Shown here: positions 25,940-35,501 of the stretch, piece by piece
How the letters are laid out: each line of letters begins with the position of its first letter
Position numbering within the stretch: position 1 is the first letter of the stretch
Origin: Dorea longicatena
GTDB lineage: Bacteria; Bacillota; Clostridia; Lachnospirales; Lachnospiraceae
Reading direction: 5' to 3'
NCBI RefSeq assembly: GCF_025150085.1
Contig: NZ_CP102280.1
Location: forward strand, 2,057,001-2,121,000
Length of the DNA stretch: 64,000 nucleotides
Translations under genes and position numbers: made by a program
The notes under the pieces: model-generated
What the model was told of the DNA's origin: nothing
Seen by the model: only the letters and a program-made list of their open reading frames with translations
Databases searched by the model: none

Positions 25940-26368
25940 TTAGAATTTCAGTTCAACTGGTTTCTGAGCCTGCTGAGCGTGCTCTGGTCCAGCGTATACG
26001 TGAAGTTTCTTGATCATAGATCTTCCTAAAGGTCCCTTTGGAAGCATTCCCTTAACAGCAAGTTCGATAACCTTCTCTGGTTTCTTAGCCATCATCTCTG
26101 CTAATGTAGTCTCTTTCATTCCACCTACATATTCAGAGTGATTGTAATAAATCTTCTGATTCAGTTTCTTACCTGTTACATTAACCTTTTCTGCATTTAC
26201 AACGATTACATAATCGCCTGTATCAACGTGTGGTGTGAACTCCGGTTTGTTCTTTCCTCTTAAAACCTTAGCAACTTCTGATGCTAAACGTCCTAATGTA
26301 TATTCCGAAGCGTCAACTACATACCATTTTCTTTCAATCTTATCTGGATTAGCCATATAAGTTTTCAT
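25940..26368 (-). CDS. rplM: 50S ribosomal protein L13
   Basis: A 142-residue early-assembly protein of the large subunit. It shows [50 protein letters not shown] and [12 protein letters not shown]. It is the first gene of the L13-S9 operon, with a long leader and its own promoter upstream. Confidence 0.98.
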   Translation of the reverse strand: MKTYMANPDKIERKWYVVDASEYTLGRLASEVAKVLRGKNKPEFTPHVDTGDYVIVVNAEKVNVTGKKLNQKIYYNHSEYVGGMKETTLAEMMAKKPEKVIELAVKGMLPKGPLGRSMIKKLHVYAGPEHAQQAQKPVELKF

Positions 26369-26476
26369 TGTGGTTTACCTCCTGTGAATCATTAACATTT
26401 TCATGATAATATATCAGAATCAGCAAGATTCCGGGGCTTTGGCCTCTTACTGTTTCTCCTTTTGTCATACTTGCTT

Positions 26477-26505
26477 ATTATATTATACTGTACCGTGTGT
26501 GTCAA
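26477..26505 (-). promoter_or_regulatory. Promoter of rplM-rpsI
   Basis: On the minus strand TTGACA (26500-26505), a 17-bp spacer and TATAAT (26477-26482) form a consensus promoter. The resulting leader of about 100 nt contains small hairpins (for example GGCCAAAGCC). Some Firmicutes have an autoregulatory L13 leader, but I could not confirm that structure here. Confidence 0.75.
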
Positions 26506-26594
26506 CTGTTTTTTGACATATTTTTCTTATATTTTTACTTATTTTCGTTGATCAAATGTACTTTTCCCGAGAATCTTCCCGTACATTTTTCATA

Positions 26595-27902
26595 CTAAAA
26601 TTTTAAATACTGTACACTATATGGTTTCAGTTCAAGCTGACCATTCATCGTAACCGTTTCCCCGGTCAGCAGATCTGCTGCCGTTCCATTCAGTTCTCCT
26701 GCATTGGCAGTGTATGGATAATCCGCAGCATTGATTGCAACGATCACTCGTTCTTTCTCTGAGCAGCGCTCGAATACCAGCTGATGATTCTGGATCACTA
26801 CATTCTTATAAGCACCATTGCAAAGTGCATCACTTTCCTGGCGTACACGGATCAGTTTCTTAATAAACTCTGTCAGCTCATTTGGCTTTGGTTCTTCAAA
26901 GCAAGGGCGAAGCGCATAGTCATTATCCGGTGCTTTCTCCCCCGGCTCAGCCCATTCACTTCCATAATACAGGCACGGGATTCCCGGCATACCCATAAGC
27001 AGTCCGTATGCCAGCGGAATATGTTTCTTATTCGTCAGAATGCTTGCCAGTCTTGTAACATCATGATTATCCACAAATGTCATCAGGTGCTTTCCTCTGT
27101 AAATACACCACTGATCACTTCCGAACTGGCGGTGCAGGGAATGTGCGATCTCGAACATATTCATACTGTTAAAGCTGGAATATAATCCCTTGTAGCACTC
27201 ATAATTCGTGCAGCTGTGAAGCATCTCATCATTCACGATAATATTATAATCGCCAAACAATACCTCTCCGATCAGTGCAAAGTCCGGTTTTAATTCCTGT
27301 GTATAAGAGCGGAGACGTTTCATGAAATTGTGATCCAGACTATAAGCCACATCCAGACGGAGACCGTCGATATCAAATTCGTCAATCCAGTATTTTACAC
27401 ATTCCATCAGATAATCTACGACTGCCGAATTCTGAAGGTTTAATTTGACCAGCTCAAAATGGCCTTCCCATCCTTCATACCAGAATCCGTCATTATAGCA
27501 GCTGTTGCCGTCAAAGCTGATATGGAACCAGTCTTTGTACGGTGAATCCCATTTCTTCTCCTGTACATCTTTAAATGCCCAGAAGCCTCGTCCCACATGG
27601 TTAAATACACCATCCAGTACAATTTTTACGTTATGTTTATGCAGATCTTCACAGACCTCTTTAAAATCTTCATTCGTTCCAAGCCTGCAGTCGATCGTCT
27701 TAAAATCTCTTGTATCATATCCATGATTGTCCGATTCAAAGATCGGATTTAACAGAATTGAATCTACTCCTAATGTCTGAAGATACTCAGACCAGTCCAT
27801 AAGTTTGCGGATACGAGGAACACACACACCGTCATTGTGCACTGGTGCCCCACAGAATCCGATCGGATAAATCTGATAAAAAATACTATTGTAAGCCCAC
27901 AT
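26595..27902 (-). CDS. Cytoplasmic GH13 alpha-amylase family glycosidase
   Basis: A 435-residue alpha-glucan hydrolase. Conserved regions are visible in order: DGVFNHVG (I), DGLRLDVAYSLD (II, nucleophile Asp), LIGEVL (III, acid Glu) and FVDNHD (IV). A short C-terminal beta domain follows. No signal peptide is present, so it acts inside the cell, probably on maltodextrins or short branched oligosaccharides, like neopullulanase-type enzymes. No sugar transporter adjoins it. Confidence 0.9.
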   Translation of the reverse strand: MWAYNSIFYQIYPIGFCGAPVHNDGVCVPRIRKLMDWSEYLQTLGVDSILLNPIFESDNHGYDTRDFKTIDCRLGTNEDFKEVCEDLHKHNVKIVLDGVFNHVGRGFWAFKDVQEKKWDSPYKDWFHISFDGNSCYNDGFWYEGWEGHFELVKLNLQNSAVVDYLMECVKYWIDEFDIDGLRLDVAYSLDHNFMKRLRSYTQELKPDFALIGEVLFGDYNIIVNDEMLHSCTNYECYKGLYSSFNSMNMFEIAHSLHRQFGSDQWCIYRGKHLMTFVDNHDVTRLASILTNKKHIPLAYGLLMGMPGIPCLYYGSEWAEPGEKAPDNDYALRPCFEEPKPNELTEFIKKLIRVRQESDALCNGAYKNVVIQNHQLVFERCSEKERVIVAINAADYPYTANAGELNGTAADLLTGETVTMNGQLELKPYSVQYLKF

Positions 27903-27999
27903 TACTCATCCATCCTTTCTGTGTCTGCCATAAACTATGCTCCGGCAGATCACTTACTGTTCTATTGTACCACATTTCGTTCTTTAAAGACACAAAAGA

Positions 28000-28060
28000 C
28001 ACTGCCACTGGCAGTGCCTCTTGCATACTTCCCTATCTGAAAGACCTGCCGCTGGCAGGT
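28000..28060 (-). repeat. Terminator-associated repeat, copy 6 (two palindromes)
   Basis: CACTGCCACTGGCAGTG (28000-28016) and ACCTGCCGCTGGCAGGT (28044-28060) flank GCATACTTCCC. The second hairpin touches the MATE stop codon and may serve as its transcript end. The order on the minus strand fits the other family members. Confidence 0.6.
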
Positions 28061-29418
28061 TATTTCCTGTTATATATAAGTTTCTCTCCCCGCATGAATA
28101 TGTAGAACCATACAAACAGCAGCACACCTTTCAGAATACTCGAAATCGTAATACTCCACCAGATCCCGTTCAGCGCAAGTGTTGTATGAACCAGTATCAG
28201 CGCAAGCGGAATCCTGAGCGCCGTAAATACAATACTGATCACAGATGGCGGCACGGTCTTTCCATACCCCGAAAATGCACCTGCCGTCGTAATCTCAAGA
28301 CTCATAAAAAGCTGCGATACACCAAGGATCCGAAGATAATCCACTCCAAGCGGAATTACATCTTTTTCTGTAATAAAAATCCGGAATACCGGAGCCGGAC
28401 AGCATATTAATAATAGCGTACAGAAAATCCCCCATACAAATACTACTTTTAATGCGCTGACATATCCCTGATAGATCCGTCTCTTCTTACCTGCGCCATG
28501 GTTCTGCGATGTAAATGAATTCACCGCTGCTGCAAAACCATCCGCTGTCATCCACGAAATTGATTCTATCTGTGAACCAACTTTCTGGACAGCCACCGCC
28601 GCATCTCCATATCCCGCGACCAGACGTGCAATGATCATCGATATTCCGGTAAACAGCATACTCTGAACAGACGTTGGAAAACCGATTCTGACAATTCCTT
28701 TCAGATGATGCAGATCCGGCTTCTTCAGATATCTTACATATTGAAAAAGTACGGTATCCTTCATCGCAAATATAAAAAACATAACTGTAACGATCATCTG
28801 CGCGGTTACCGTAGCAATTGCTGCACCTGTCACTCGAAGAACCGGAAATGGTCCGATTCCAAAAATCAGAACCGGATCCAGGACGATATTAACAACCAGT
28901 CCGGTCGTTGTTGCCAGAAATACCGGCCTGCTGTTACCGATTGCCGTAAATAATCCGGTATACGTCTGATTTAAAAAGGAAAACAAGACAAGACCGCAAG
29001 TAATTTCAAGATAATATATGGCATCCCGGATCACCTGTGCCTGATTCAGATGGAAAAAATGAATCAGTGGTTTTGCCCCTAATATACAGACAAGTCCATA
29101 AATAATCCCCAAAATCAACGTAAGCTGTAACGCGTTGGATGCATATTCTGCGGCCTCTTCACTATTAGATGCCCCAAGTGCATGTCCGACATTAACCTGC
29201 CCTCCCATTTTTGCAAGCGCGGCAAGTCCGTTGGAAAGCCACATATACATTCCTGCTGCCCCAACAGACGCTACCGCCGAACTTCCGATACGGCCGATCC
29301 AGATCATGTCGGTCATATTGTACGCCATCTGGATCAATGACGTCGCCATGATCGGGACAGCCAGTCTGGTAAGAGATGATAATACAGGTCCGTTTACCAA
29401 ATCAATTTTCTTTTGCAT
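28060..29418 (-). CDS. MATE family efflux transporter
   Basis: A 452-residue membrane protein with 12 predicted transmembrane segments in two bundles, of the MATE (MatE) antiporter family that expels drugs or metabolites against Na+ or H+. The start QKKIDLVNGPVLSSLTRLAVPIMATSLIQMAYNMTDMIWIGR and the GxGxxAVA-like region after it are typical. It starts 7 bp after the flavin reductase gene stop, so the two are probably cotranscribed. Confidence 0.87.
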   Translation of the reverse strand: MQKKIDLVNGPVLSSLTRLAVPIMATSLIQMAYNMTDMIWIGRIGSSAVASVGAAGMYMWLSNGLAALAKMGGQVNVGHALGASNSEEAAEYASNALQLTLILGIIYGLVCILGAKPLIHFFHLNQAQVIRDAIYYLEITCGLVLFSFLNQTYTGLFTAIGNSRPVFLATTTGLVVNIVLDPVLIFGIGPFPVLRVTGAAIATVTAQMIVTVMFFIFAMKDTVLFQYVRYLKKPDLHHLKGIVRIGFPTSVQSMLFTGISMIIARLVAGYGDAAVAVQKVGSQIESISWMTADGFAAAVNSFTSQNHGAGKKRRIYQGYVSALKVVFVWGIFCTLLLICCPAPVFRIFITEKDVIPLGVDYLRILGVSQLFMSLEITTAGAFSGYGKTVPPSVISIVFTALRIPLALILVHTTLALNGIWWSITISSILKGVLLFVWFYIFMRGEKLIYNRK

Positions 29419-29424
29419 GATTGG

Positions 29425-29934
29425 CTATACTCTTTTCAATACTTTCACGATCTCGCCCATATACATCGTATGATAATCCTTATCCGGATACCATTTATCA
29501 TCATTTTCCTTAACATCGAAACATTCCGGTTTCATATCCTGTGTATACTGAGTCTTGCATACGAAGATCAGATCTGCTTCTTCAACTGCAGTTGTTCCGT
29601 CTACCGCATATGGATGAAGGCCTGCTTCTTTCCATTTATCTTCTACGTCTTTTCCTGATACAGATCCGCATACGCTTAATGCTTTTCTGTAATCTTCTGA
29701 CAGGAAAGAAAGCGTGTACATACCGGTCTCATCCATGAATTTCTTCGTGTATCTCTGTGGGCGGATATATGCAGTTGCGATATTCTTTCCCCACATGATT
29801 CCGACACCACCCCAGCTTGCTGTCATGGTGTTACTCTTTTTTTCATCTCCTGCTGTTACCAGCATCCACTCTTTTGAAATCTTTGTGAATGGGTTGAATT
29901 CCAGACTTTCAATTGCTACTTCTTTAAATGCCAT
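29425..29934 (-). CDS. Flavin reductase family protein
   Basis: A 169-residue FMN-binding split-barrel protein of the flavin reductase-like family. It shows NTMTASWGGVGIMWGKNIATAYIRPQRYT (FMN phosphate region), then FLSEDYRKALSVCGSVSGKD. The ATG at 29934 is chosen because AAGGAGG lies 8 bases upstream; the upstream open frame lacks a site. The substrate is unknown. Confidence 0.85.
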   Translation of the reverse strand: MAFKEVAIESLEFNPFTKISKEWMLVTAGDEKKSNTMTASWGGVGIMWGKNIATAYIRPQRYTKKFMDETGMYTLSFLSEDYRKALSVCGSVSGKDVEDKWKEAGLHPYAVDGTTAVEEADLIFVCKTQYTQDMKPECFDVKENDDKWYPDKDYHTMYMGEIVKVLKRV

Positions 29935-30073
29935 TTCCATATCCTCCTTATCGTCTTTATGTACTCTCACAAAATTAAGTATGAAACAGTAGCAAGAGTA
30001 CATCTTTGCTTTTAGAATTACAGACAGTGAGTATTCACTGCCTGCAATTTTACTGTATTCTTTTATAATTATA

Positions 30074-31297
30074 CTACTTTACTAACACTTTACGGAAGTT
30101 TTTCTTACCCTTTTTCAGGACTACGCCTTCTCCACTTAATGCTTCTCCGGCAAATGTCTGGAATACATCTGTCACCTTCTCACCATCTACAGATACTCCA
30201 CCCTGCTGTACGGCACGGCGTGCTTCTGACTTAGAAGCTGTCAGTCCTGATTTTACTAACATCGTCAGGATATCGATGTTACCGTCTGTAAGGTCTTCTT
30301 CTGTCAGTTCTGTCTTTGGCATATCTGCTGCTGCACCTGTTGAGAATAATGCTCTTGCTGCCTCCTGTGCCTTCTGTGCTTCTTCTTCACCGTGAACCAG
30401 TTTTGTAAGCTCGAATGCAAGAATCTCTTTTGCTGTGTTAAGCTGTGCACCTTCCCAGCTGTCCATCTTGTCGATCTCTTCTAATGGAAGGAATGTCAGC
30501 ATACGGATGCATTTTAACACGTCTGCATCTGCAACATTTCTCCAGTACTGGTAGAATTCGAATGGTGATGTCTTGTTAGGATCAAGCCATACAGCACCGC
30601 TCTGTGTCTTACCCATCTTTTTACCTTCTGAGTTCAGAAGCAGTGTGATCGTCATAGCAGAAGCGTCTTTTCCGAGTTTACGACGGATCAGTTCTGTACC
30701 TGCAAGCATGTTGCTCCACTGGTCGTCCCCGCCAAACTCAAGGTTACATCCGTATTTCTGGTATAACTCATAGAAGTCATATGCCTGCATGATCATGTAG
30801 TTGAACTCAAGAAAGCTGAGTCCTTTTTCCATTCTCTGCTTGTAGCACTCTGCTGTCAGCATACGGTTAACGGAGAAATGTGCTCCGACTTCACGTAATA
30901 CTTCGATGTAGTTCAGTCCCATCAGCCAGTCAGCGTTATTAACCATCAATGCTTTTCCATCTGAGAAATCGATAAATCGACTCATCTGTTTCTTAAAGCA
31001 GTCACAGTTGTGCTGGATTGTCTCCGGTGTCATCATCTGACGCATATCTGTTCTTCCGGATGGATCACCGATCATAGCTGTTCCTCCACCGATCAGTGCG
31101 ATTGGTTTGTTTCCTGCTTCCTGCAGACGTTTCATCAAGCACAGTGCCATGAAATGTCCTACGTGAAGGCTGTCTGCTGTCGGGTCAAATCCGATGTAGA
31201 ATGTAGCCTTTCCATTGTTGACCAAGTCTTTGATCCTGTCTTCGTCTGTTACCTGTGCGATCAGACCTCTTGCAACGAGTTCTTCATAAATTCCCAT
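30074..31297 (-). CDS. tyrS: Tyrosyl-tRNA synthetase
   Basis: Charges tRNA-Tyr. The 407-residue class I synthetase has the HIGH-like motif HVGHF near residue 43, the tyrosine pocket [28 protein letters not shown], the KMSKS-like [10 protein letters not shown] near 230, and a C-terminal S4 RNA-binding domain ([22 protein letters not shown]). It is preceded by a tyrosine-specific T-box leader and promoter, so expression rises when uncharged tRNA-Tyr accumulates. Confidence 0.97.
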   Translation of the reverse strand: MGIYEELVARGLIAQVTDEDRIKDLVNNGKATFYIGFDPTADSLHVGHFMALCLMKRLQEAGNKPIALIGGGTAMIGDPSGRTDMRQMMTPETIQHNCDCFKKQMSRFIDFSDGKALMVNNADWLMGLNYIEVLREVGAHFSVNRMLTAECYKQRMEKGLSFLEFNYMIMQAYDFYELYQKYGCNLEFGGDDQWSNMLAGTELIRRKLGKDASAMTITLLLNSEGKKMGKTQSGAVWLDPNKTSPFEFYQYWRNVADADVLKCIRMLTFLPLEEIDKMDSWEGAQLNTAKEILAFELTKLVHGEEEAQKAQEAARALFSTGAAADMPKTELTEEDLTDGNIDILTMLVKSGLTASKSEARRAVQQGGVSVDGEKVTDVFQTFAGEALSGEGVVLKKGKKNFRKVLVK

Positions 31298-31397
31298 TTT
31301 TATTCTCCTTTTATTATGTTAATGATTTACAGAATTCTCACTTTACTTCAGCTTGCAAATATGCTTTTCAGGAAGCGATTTTCCCACATAACTGGTC

Positions 31398-31434
31398 AAA
31401 AAAAGTCCTTATCCAATCAATATTGGATAAGGAC
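31398..31434 (-). terminator. T-box terminator hairpin
   Basis: GTCCTTATCCAAT (31405-31417) pairs perfectly with ATTGGATAAGGAC (31422-31434), followed on the minus strand by T7. The T-box sequence competes with its 5' arm. Confidence 0.92.
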
Positions 31435-31730
31435 GATATTAACCGTGGTACCACCTTATTTTGCTGATTACCTGCGTATTCAGCCTCATTCAGTCTGCGT
31501 GTTCACAGACCTTTGCACTATAACGTGTGCCCGACGTCACAGCCTACTTTCGAAAACACTCATAATTCTTATCGTGTATCATTTCGGTGTGCAGCTCCAA
31601 GACGTATTCATTCTTCACTCTTTCATGCGCCTCTCATCAACCGGCAGCTTTCTGTATGGGTGTGTGAATCACTACTTCTTCTTTTCCAAGCCTTTGTGAT
31701 ATCTGTATATTATTTTCCTGTCTGTGTTAA
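31405..31730 (-). promoter_or_regulatory. T-box leader of tyrS (Tyr specific)
   Basis: On the minus strand the T-box core AAGGTGGTACCACGGTTAA (around 31441-31459) precedes the leader terminator. Upstream lies a stem I region with a plausible specifier UAC at 31604-31606 (GAATACGTC). Uncharged tRNA-Tyr would pair with UAC and with the T-box bulge and stabilise the antiterminator. Confidence 0.93.
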
Positions 31731-31759
31731 AGACTAACTGATTTGATGAACTTTGTCAA
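31731..31759 (-). promoter_or_regulatory. Promoter of the tyrS T-box transcript
   Basis: On the minus strand TTGACA (31754-31759), a 17-bp spacer and TAGTCT (31731-31736) lie just upstream of the T-box leader. Confidence 0.75.
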
Positions 31760-31767
31760 GATGATTT

Positions 31768-32391
31768 TTAATCTCCATCTTTTATTTTTTCAAAAAGTTG
31801 CAGCCATGCTCCTGCAATTATTTCATTTCCATATTCTGTCAGATGAATACCATCCGTTGTAACACTCTCATATCCTGCTTTTTCTGCTTTCAATATTATC
31901 ATCTCCTGAAGCGCAAGAAAGTCCGCATGATATTTTTCTGCAATCTTTTTTTCGATTCTTTCTGTCTGTTTTATTCCCGGAATCCAGTTTTCATACATTC
32001 TGGGATATGGCACTATAAATGGCGACATACAGATAAGCTTTGCATCCGATTGCTCTGTAATTTCTTTCACAATGGCTTCATAACAGGCTTCAAACTGCTG
32101 TTCTTCCAGGCTCTTTCCTGTATTCATCATAACTCCGACGTCATTGCATCCTATCAGAATGCTTACGACATCCGGTCGTTTTAAAATGCATTCCTTCTCC
32201 AATATACGTTTCACTCCATGAATCGTGAATCCATCATGTCCTCGATTCATAATGTCGTACTTCTTCCTTCCGCCGCCACTGTCATTCAACTTCTCAGCCA
32301 CCATATTCACATAACCGTTTCCCAGTGGATTTTCTAAAAAGCAATGACTGGCATCTGTAATACTGTCACCTAAAAATATAATCTTTTTCAT
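31768..32391 (-). CDS. SGNH/GDSL-type hydrolase
   Basis: A 207-residue esterase-like protein with the SGNH blocks: FLGDSITDA (nucleophile Ser), NRGHDG (Gly), IGCNDVG (Asn) and the C-terminal DGIHLTEYGN (Asp-His). No signal peptide is present, so it acts in the cytoplasm. It is the last gene of the minus-strand amino-sugar run, 43 bp after nagA. An O-acetyl sialic acid or O-acetyl sugar esterase role is an inference from context. Confidence 0.82.
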   Translation of the reverse strand: MKKIIFLGDSITDASHCFLENPLGNGYVNMVAEKLNDSGGGRKKYDIMNRGHDGFTIHGVKRILEKECILKRPDVVSILIGCNDVGVMMNTGKSLEEQQFEACYEAIVKEITEQSDAKLICMSPFIVPYPRMYENWIPGIKQTERIEKKIAEKYHADFLALQEMIILKAEKAGYESVTTDGIHLTEYGNEIIAGAWLQLFEKIKDGD

Positions 32392-32434
32392 CTGTCCTTA
32401 ACACCAAATGGCCTTATACTATAAATTGCATGAA

Positions 32435-33586
32435 TTATAATTCCTGTCCGTCCTTAATTACCATCTTAAGCTCCAAATTCTCGTCTAATAATACGATATT
32501 CGCTTTCTTTCCCGGTGCGATCGAACCATATGTATCTTCAATTCCAAGACTCTTAGCCGGATTGATCGTCGCACATGCAATAGCTGTCTCAAGTGGGATC
32601 TCCATCTTTTTAACTACTGTACGCAGGCAGTCAGCAAGGTTTGTTACTGATCCTGCAAGTGCTCCGTCAGATACCAGTGTCGCATGATTTCCAACTACTT
32701 TTACATCCAGACCGCCAAGTGTATACTGTCCGTCCGGCATTCCGGTTGCACGCATGCTGTCACTGATCAGGATCATGCGGTCTGCTCCCATCATCTTGAA
32801 CGCTGCTCTTACCATAGATGGGTGGATATGTACACCGTCACAGATAATTTCTGCCATTACATGTTCACTATCTGATACTGCACCTACTACACCCGGTTCA
32901 CGGTGTGTGAATGCAGGCATTGCATTAAAGAGATGTACCGCATGATTCGCACCTGCATCAAACGCTGCTTTTGCGTGTGCATAATCAGCATTCGTATGTG
33001 CAAGGGAAATATTCACCTTATCTTTCATTGCTTTTACAAATGCAACTGCTTCGTCACTTTCTTCCGGCGCAAGTCCGACAAACTTTACAAGCCCTTCGGA
33101 AGCATCAATGAATCTCTGACAGATTTCCGTATCACAAGGCATGATGTTTCTTTCATCCTGTGCACCTTTTTTCACCGGACTGATAAACGGTCCTTCCATG
33201 TTCACACCTACAAGGTCCGCTCCCTTAGGATTCTGCTCTTTTTTGTATTCAGCTGCCGTTCTTAAGATCGTTTCCAGCTCTTCGACCGGAAGTGTCATGG
33301 TTGCCGGTGCAATTGTTGTAACACCTACAGATGCCTCATATTTTGCAATATTTTCAATTGCTTCTTTGCTGTTATCGCAGAAGTCATCTCCCATACATCC
33401 GTGGAAATGCAGATCGATCAGTCCCGGGATTGCATATGCTCCCCGTCCATCGATCACTTCCTCTCCGATCATATCCGGTACATTTTCTGTTGTATAAATA
33501 TTATCAATTTTATCATCGTGGATTACAATACCACCTGCTGTAAATTTCTTATCTTCTGTATAAACGATTACATTTTTGATTATCAT
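32435..33586 (-). CDS. nagA: N-acetylglucosamine-6-phosphate deacetylase
   Basis: Removes acetate from GlcNAc-6-P to give glucosamine-6-P. The 383-residue amidohydrolase shows the metal-binding GLIDLHFHGCMGDDF near residue 60, NMEGPFISPVKKGAQ, the His-containing SLAHTNADY and AVHLFNAM, and the catalytic Asp in LISDSMRATGMPDG. It lies in the nan cluster after rpiR; its product feeds NagB, encoded divergently at 39486. Confidence 0.96.
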   Translation of the reverse strand: MIIKNVIVYTEDKKFTAGGIVIHDDKIDNIYTTENVPDMIGEEVIDGRGAYAIPGLIDLHFHGCMGDDFCDNSKEAIENIAKYEASVGVTTIAPATMTLPVEELETILRTAAEYKKEQNPKGADLVGVNMEGPFISPVKKGAQDERNIMPCDTEICQRFIDASEGLVKFVGLAPEESDEAVAFVKAMKDKVNISLAHTNADYAHAKAAFDAGANHAVHLFNAMPAFTHREPGVVGAVSDSEHVMAEIICDGVHIHPSMVRAAFKMMGADRMILISDSMRATGMPDGQYTLGGLDVKVVGNHATLVSDGALAGSVTNLADCLRTVVKKMEIPLETAIACATINPAKSLGIEDTYGSIAPGKKANIVLLDENLELKMVIKDGQEL

Positions 33587-33663
33587 TTCAGTTATCCTCC
33601 AATTTATTCTGTCTATTTCCGCATATCATTTTATCATTCATACGATGTCCCCGTGATATGTAT

Positions 33664-34506
33664 TTATTTTAATAAGCTCCTGCGAAGCGCCTCACCTTCT
33701 TCCAGTGCACGCAGTGTATTATCATGCAGTACCTCTTTTTCATACTTATCCTGCTCTACATAATAAGAATAGATAATATCCAGCATGACCAGGATTGGGA
33801 ACTGTGGTGATATAACGTTACCATGGTTCAAATGCCGAAGCGACGGAAGTAAGAGTACTTCCGAACAATATTGTTCAAAATCACCCCGGTTATTCGCCGT
33901 CAGCAGTACGGTTTTTGCACCTCTTCGATAAGCTTCCTGCAGCAAAAACAATACCGATTCTTTTGTACCACTGATACTGATTCCGAACACCAGACTTCTC
34001 TTATCCTGAAATACCGCCTGCATCCTCATCATATCCGTCTCCACCAATGAATCAATATCCACACCGATACGCATAAAGCGAAGCTCCATCTCCCTTGCAG
34101 AAAGTCCCGAACTTCCCGTTCCACATACAAATACCCGCTCCGCCTGATTCAGATATCTGCTGATTCTTGCAATCTGAGCTTCATCTACCAGACTGTACGT
34201 CTTATTCAGGAGTTCCTGGTATGCATTCAAGATCATCCTGGTATTCCCTGTAATAGATTCCTGCTTTTCAACAAATGTTTCTTCATACTGATAGACAAAT
34301 TCCCTGTAACCTCTGTAGCCACATTTTTTTGCAAATCTTGAAAGTGAAGCTTCTGATACAAAAAGTCTTTCTGCGATAGATTTCGCAGAAAAATCTACTT
34401 TCTTTCTGTTCTGTATAAAAAAATCTGCAATATTTCTTTCTACTGTTGTGAACTTATCATAGTTGGATTCTATGATCGGTACTACTGATTTCACATAATA
34501 TTCCAT
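33664..34506 (-). CDS. RpiR/MurR family regulator (candidate NanR)
   Basis: A 280-residue regulator with an N-terminal RpiR HTH (residues ~1-80; FVSEASLSRFAKKCGYRGYREF is the recognition part) and a C-terminal SIS sugar-phosphate-binding domain (VFVCGTGSSGLSAREMELRF, GISISGTKESV). In related bacteria RpiR-type NanR represses sialic acid genes and senses a phosphorylated amino sugar. It lies between the ROK kinase and nagA genes. Palindromic GAAAG..TTTC sites in the nanE-nagB intergenic region are plausible operators. Confidence 0.87.
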   Translation of the reverse strand: MEYYVKSVVPIIESNYDKFTTVERNIADFFIQNRKKVDFSAKSIAERLFVSEASLSRFAKKCGYRGYREFVYQYEETFVEKQESITGNTRMILNAYQELLNKTYSLVDEAQIARISRYLNQAERVFVCGTGSSGLSAREMELRFMRIGVDIDSLVETDMMRMQAVFQDKRSLVFGISISGTKESVLFLLQEAYRRGAKTVLLTANNRGDFEQYCSEVLLLPSLRHLNHGNVISPQFPILVMLDIIYSYYVEQDKYEKEVLHDNTLRALEEGEALRRSLLK

Positions 34507-34530
34507 AGCTTATTATCCCTGTTCTGATTA

Positions 34531-35409
34531 CTAGTGTCTTCCCTGGAAATGATAGAATGCTCCAAGCATACCGGCATTGTTCTGATTTTTGGCAAATGCA
34601 ATCCTTGTATGCTCCCACATACTGGACACCAGATATTTTTCTACTGCTTTTTCAATCTTATCTTTTAAGAATGCTTCCTGTGCCATAATTCCACCGCCAA
34701 GTACAACAACTTCCGGATTCACTACATAGCAGATATTGGCAATTCCTTTTCCAAGTACATCCACCATCTCGTCAATTGCACGGTTACAGATCTCATCGCC
34801 TTTTTTCGCCTCTTCGAAAATGTGATATCCGCTCCAGTTTTCGGTTGGTTCTTCCTTCCACGCAGCTACTTTCTTTGTCAGGATGCTTGCTGCTCCGAGT
34901 GTCTGGAAATCACTGTCATCCATATGCATATATCCAACTTCACATGCACTGTTGCTGAATCCGTGGAACACTTCACCGTTCAGAAGGATACAGCCGCCGA
35001 TTCCGGTTCCGATCGTCAGCATCACTGCTGCCTTGCTTCCTGCAGCCGCACCTGCTTTATACTCTGCAAGTCCGGCACAGTTTACATCATTTTCCACTTC
35101 ACATGGAATTCCGAATCGTTCTTCTACTGTCTTTTTAAATGCCGTTCCGATATAATTCGGGATCAACGGTGCAGAATAGAAGATTTCTCCTTTTTCGATG
35201 TCCACCATACCTGCAGTAGAGATACACACACCTGCATCTGCTTCACCTTTTAACTCTTCTACAATACCGATCACTTTCTCAAGGATCGCCGGTCCGCCTT
35301 TTTGTGCTTCTGTCTTCATTTCTTTTTTTAACAGTACTTCTGCATTCTCGCTTACAATCCCATATTTGATGGCTGTGCCGCCGATATCAATACTAATATA
35401 TTTTTTCAT
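34531..35409 (-). CDS. nanK: ROK family sugar kinase, probable N-acetylmannosamine kinase
   Basis: Probably phosphorylates ManNAc to ManNAc-6-P, between NanA and NanE. The ~292-residue ROK kinase has the ATP phosphate motif SIDIGGTAIKYG and the catalytic ENDVNCAGLAE, then LTIGTGIGGCI. The usual ROK zinc motif (CxCGxxGCxE after the Gly-rich loop) is missing: the sequence there is CEVGYMHMDDSDFQTLGAAS. The start ATG at 35409 follows AGAGGA; the open frame extends further upstream without support. A terminator-like hairpin separates it from nanQ. Confidence 0.82.
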   Translation of the reverse strand: MKKYISIDIGGTAIKYGIVSENAEVLLKKEMKTEAQKGGPAILEKVIGIVEELKGEADAGVCISTAGMVDIEKGEIFYSAPLIPNYIGTAFKKTVEERFGIPCEVENDVNCAGLAEYKAGAAAGSKAAVMLTIGTGIGGCILLNGEVFHGFSNSACEVGYMHMDDSDFQTLGAASILTKKVAAWKEEPTENWSGYHIFEEAKKGDEICNRAIDEMVDVLGKGIANICYVVNPEVVVLGGGIMAQEAFLKDKIEKAVEKYLVSSMWEHTRIAFAKNQNNAGMLGAFYHFQGRH

Positions 35410-35459
35410 TTCTTCTTTTCCTCTTTCACTATCCTTCATTATACTCGTTAGGCCAGAAA

Positions 35460-35487
35460 AGGGCAAACCGTTCTTTCATGGTTTGCC
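35460..35487 (-). terminator. Hairpin between nanQ-like and ROK kinase genes
   Basis: GGGCAAACC pairs with GGTTTGCCC around a 10-nt loop and the minus strand then shows TTTTC. It may reduce read-through into the kinase-rpiR-nagA part of the cluster. Confidence 0.65.
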
Positions 35488-35501
35488 CTCGACTTTTCTG
35501 A

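Noticed and set aside
31010..31699. 229-residue plus-strand ORF
   Set aside because: It is antisense to the tyrS 5' end and the T-box leader; its Cys/Phe/His-rich composition is not protein-like.
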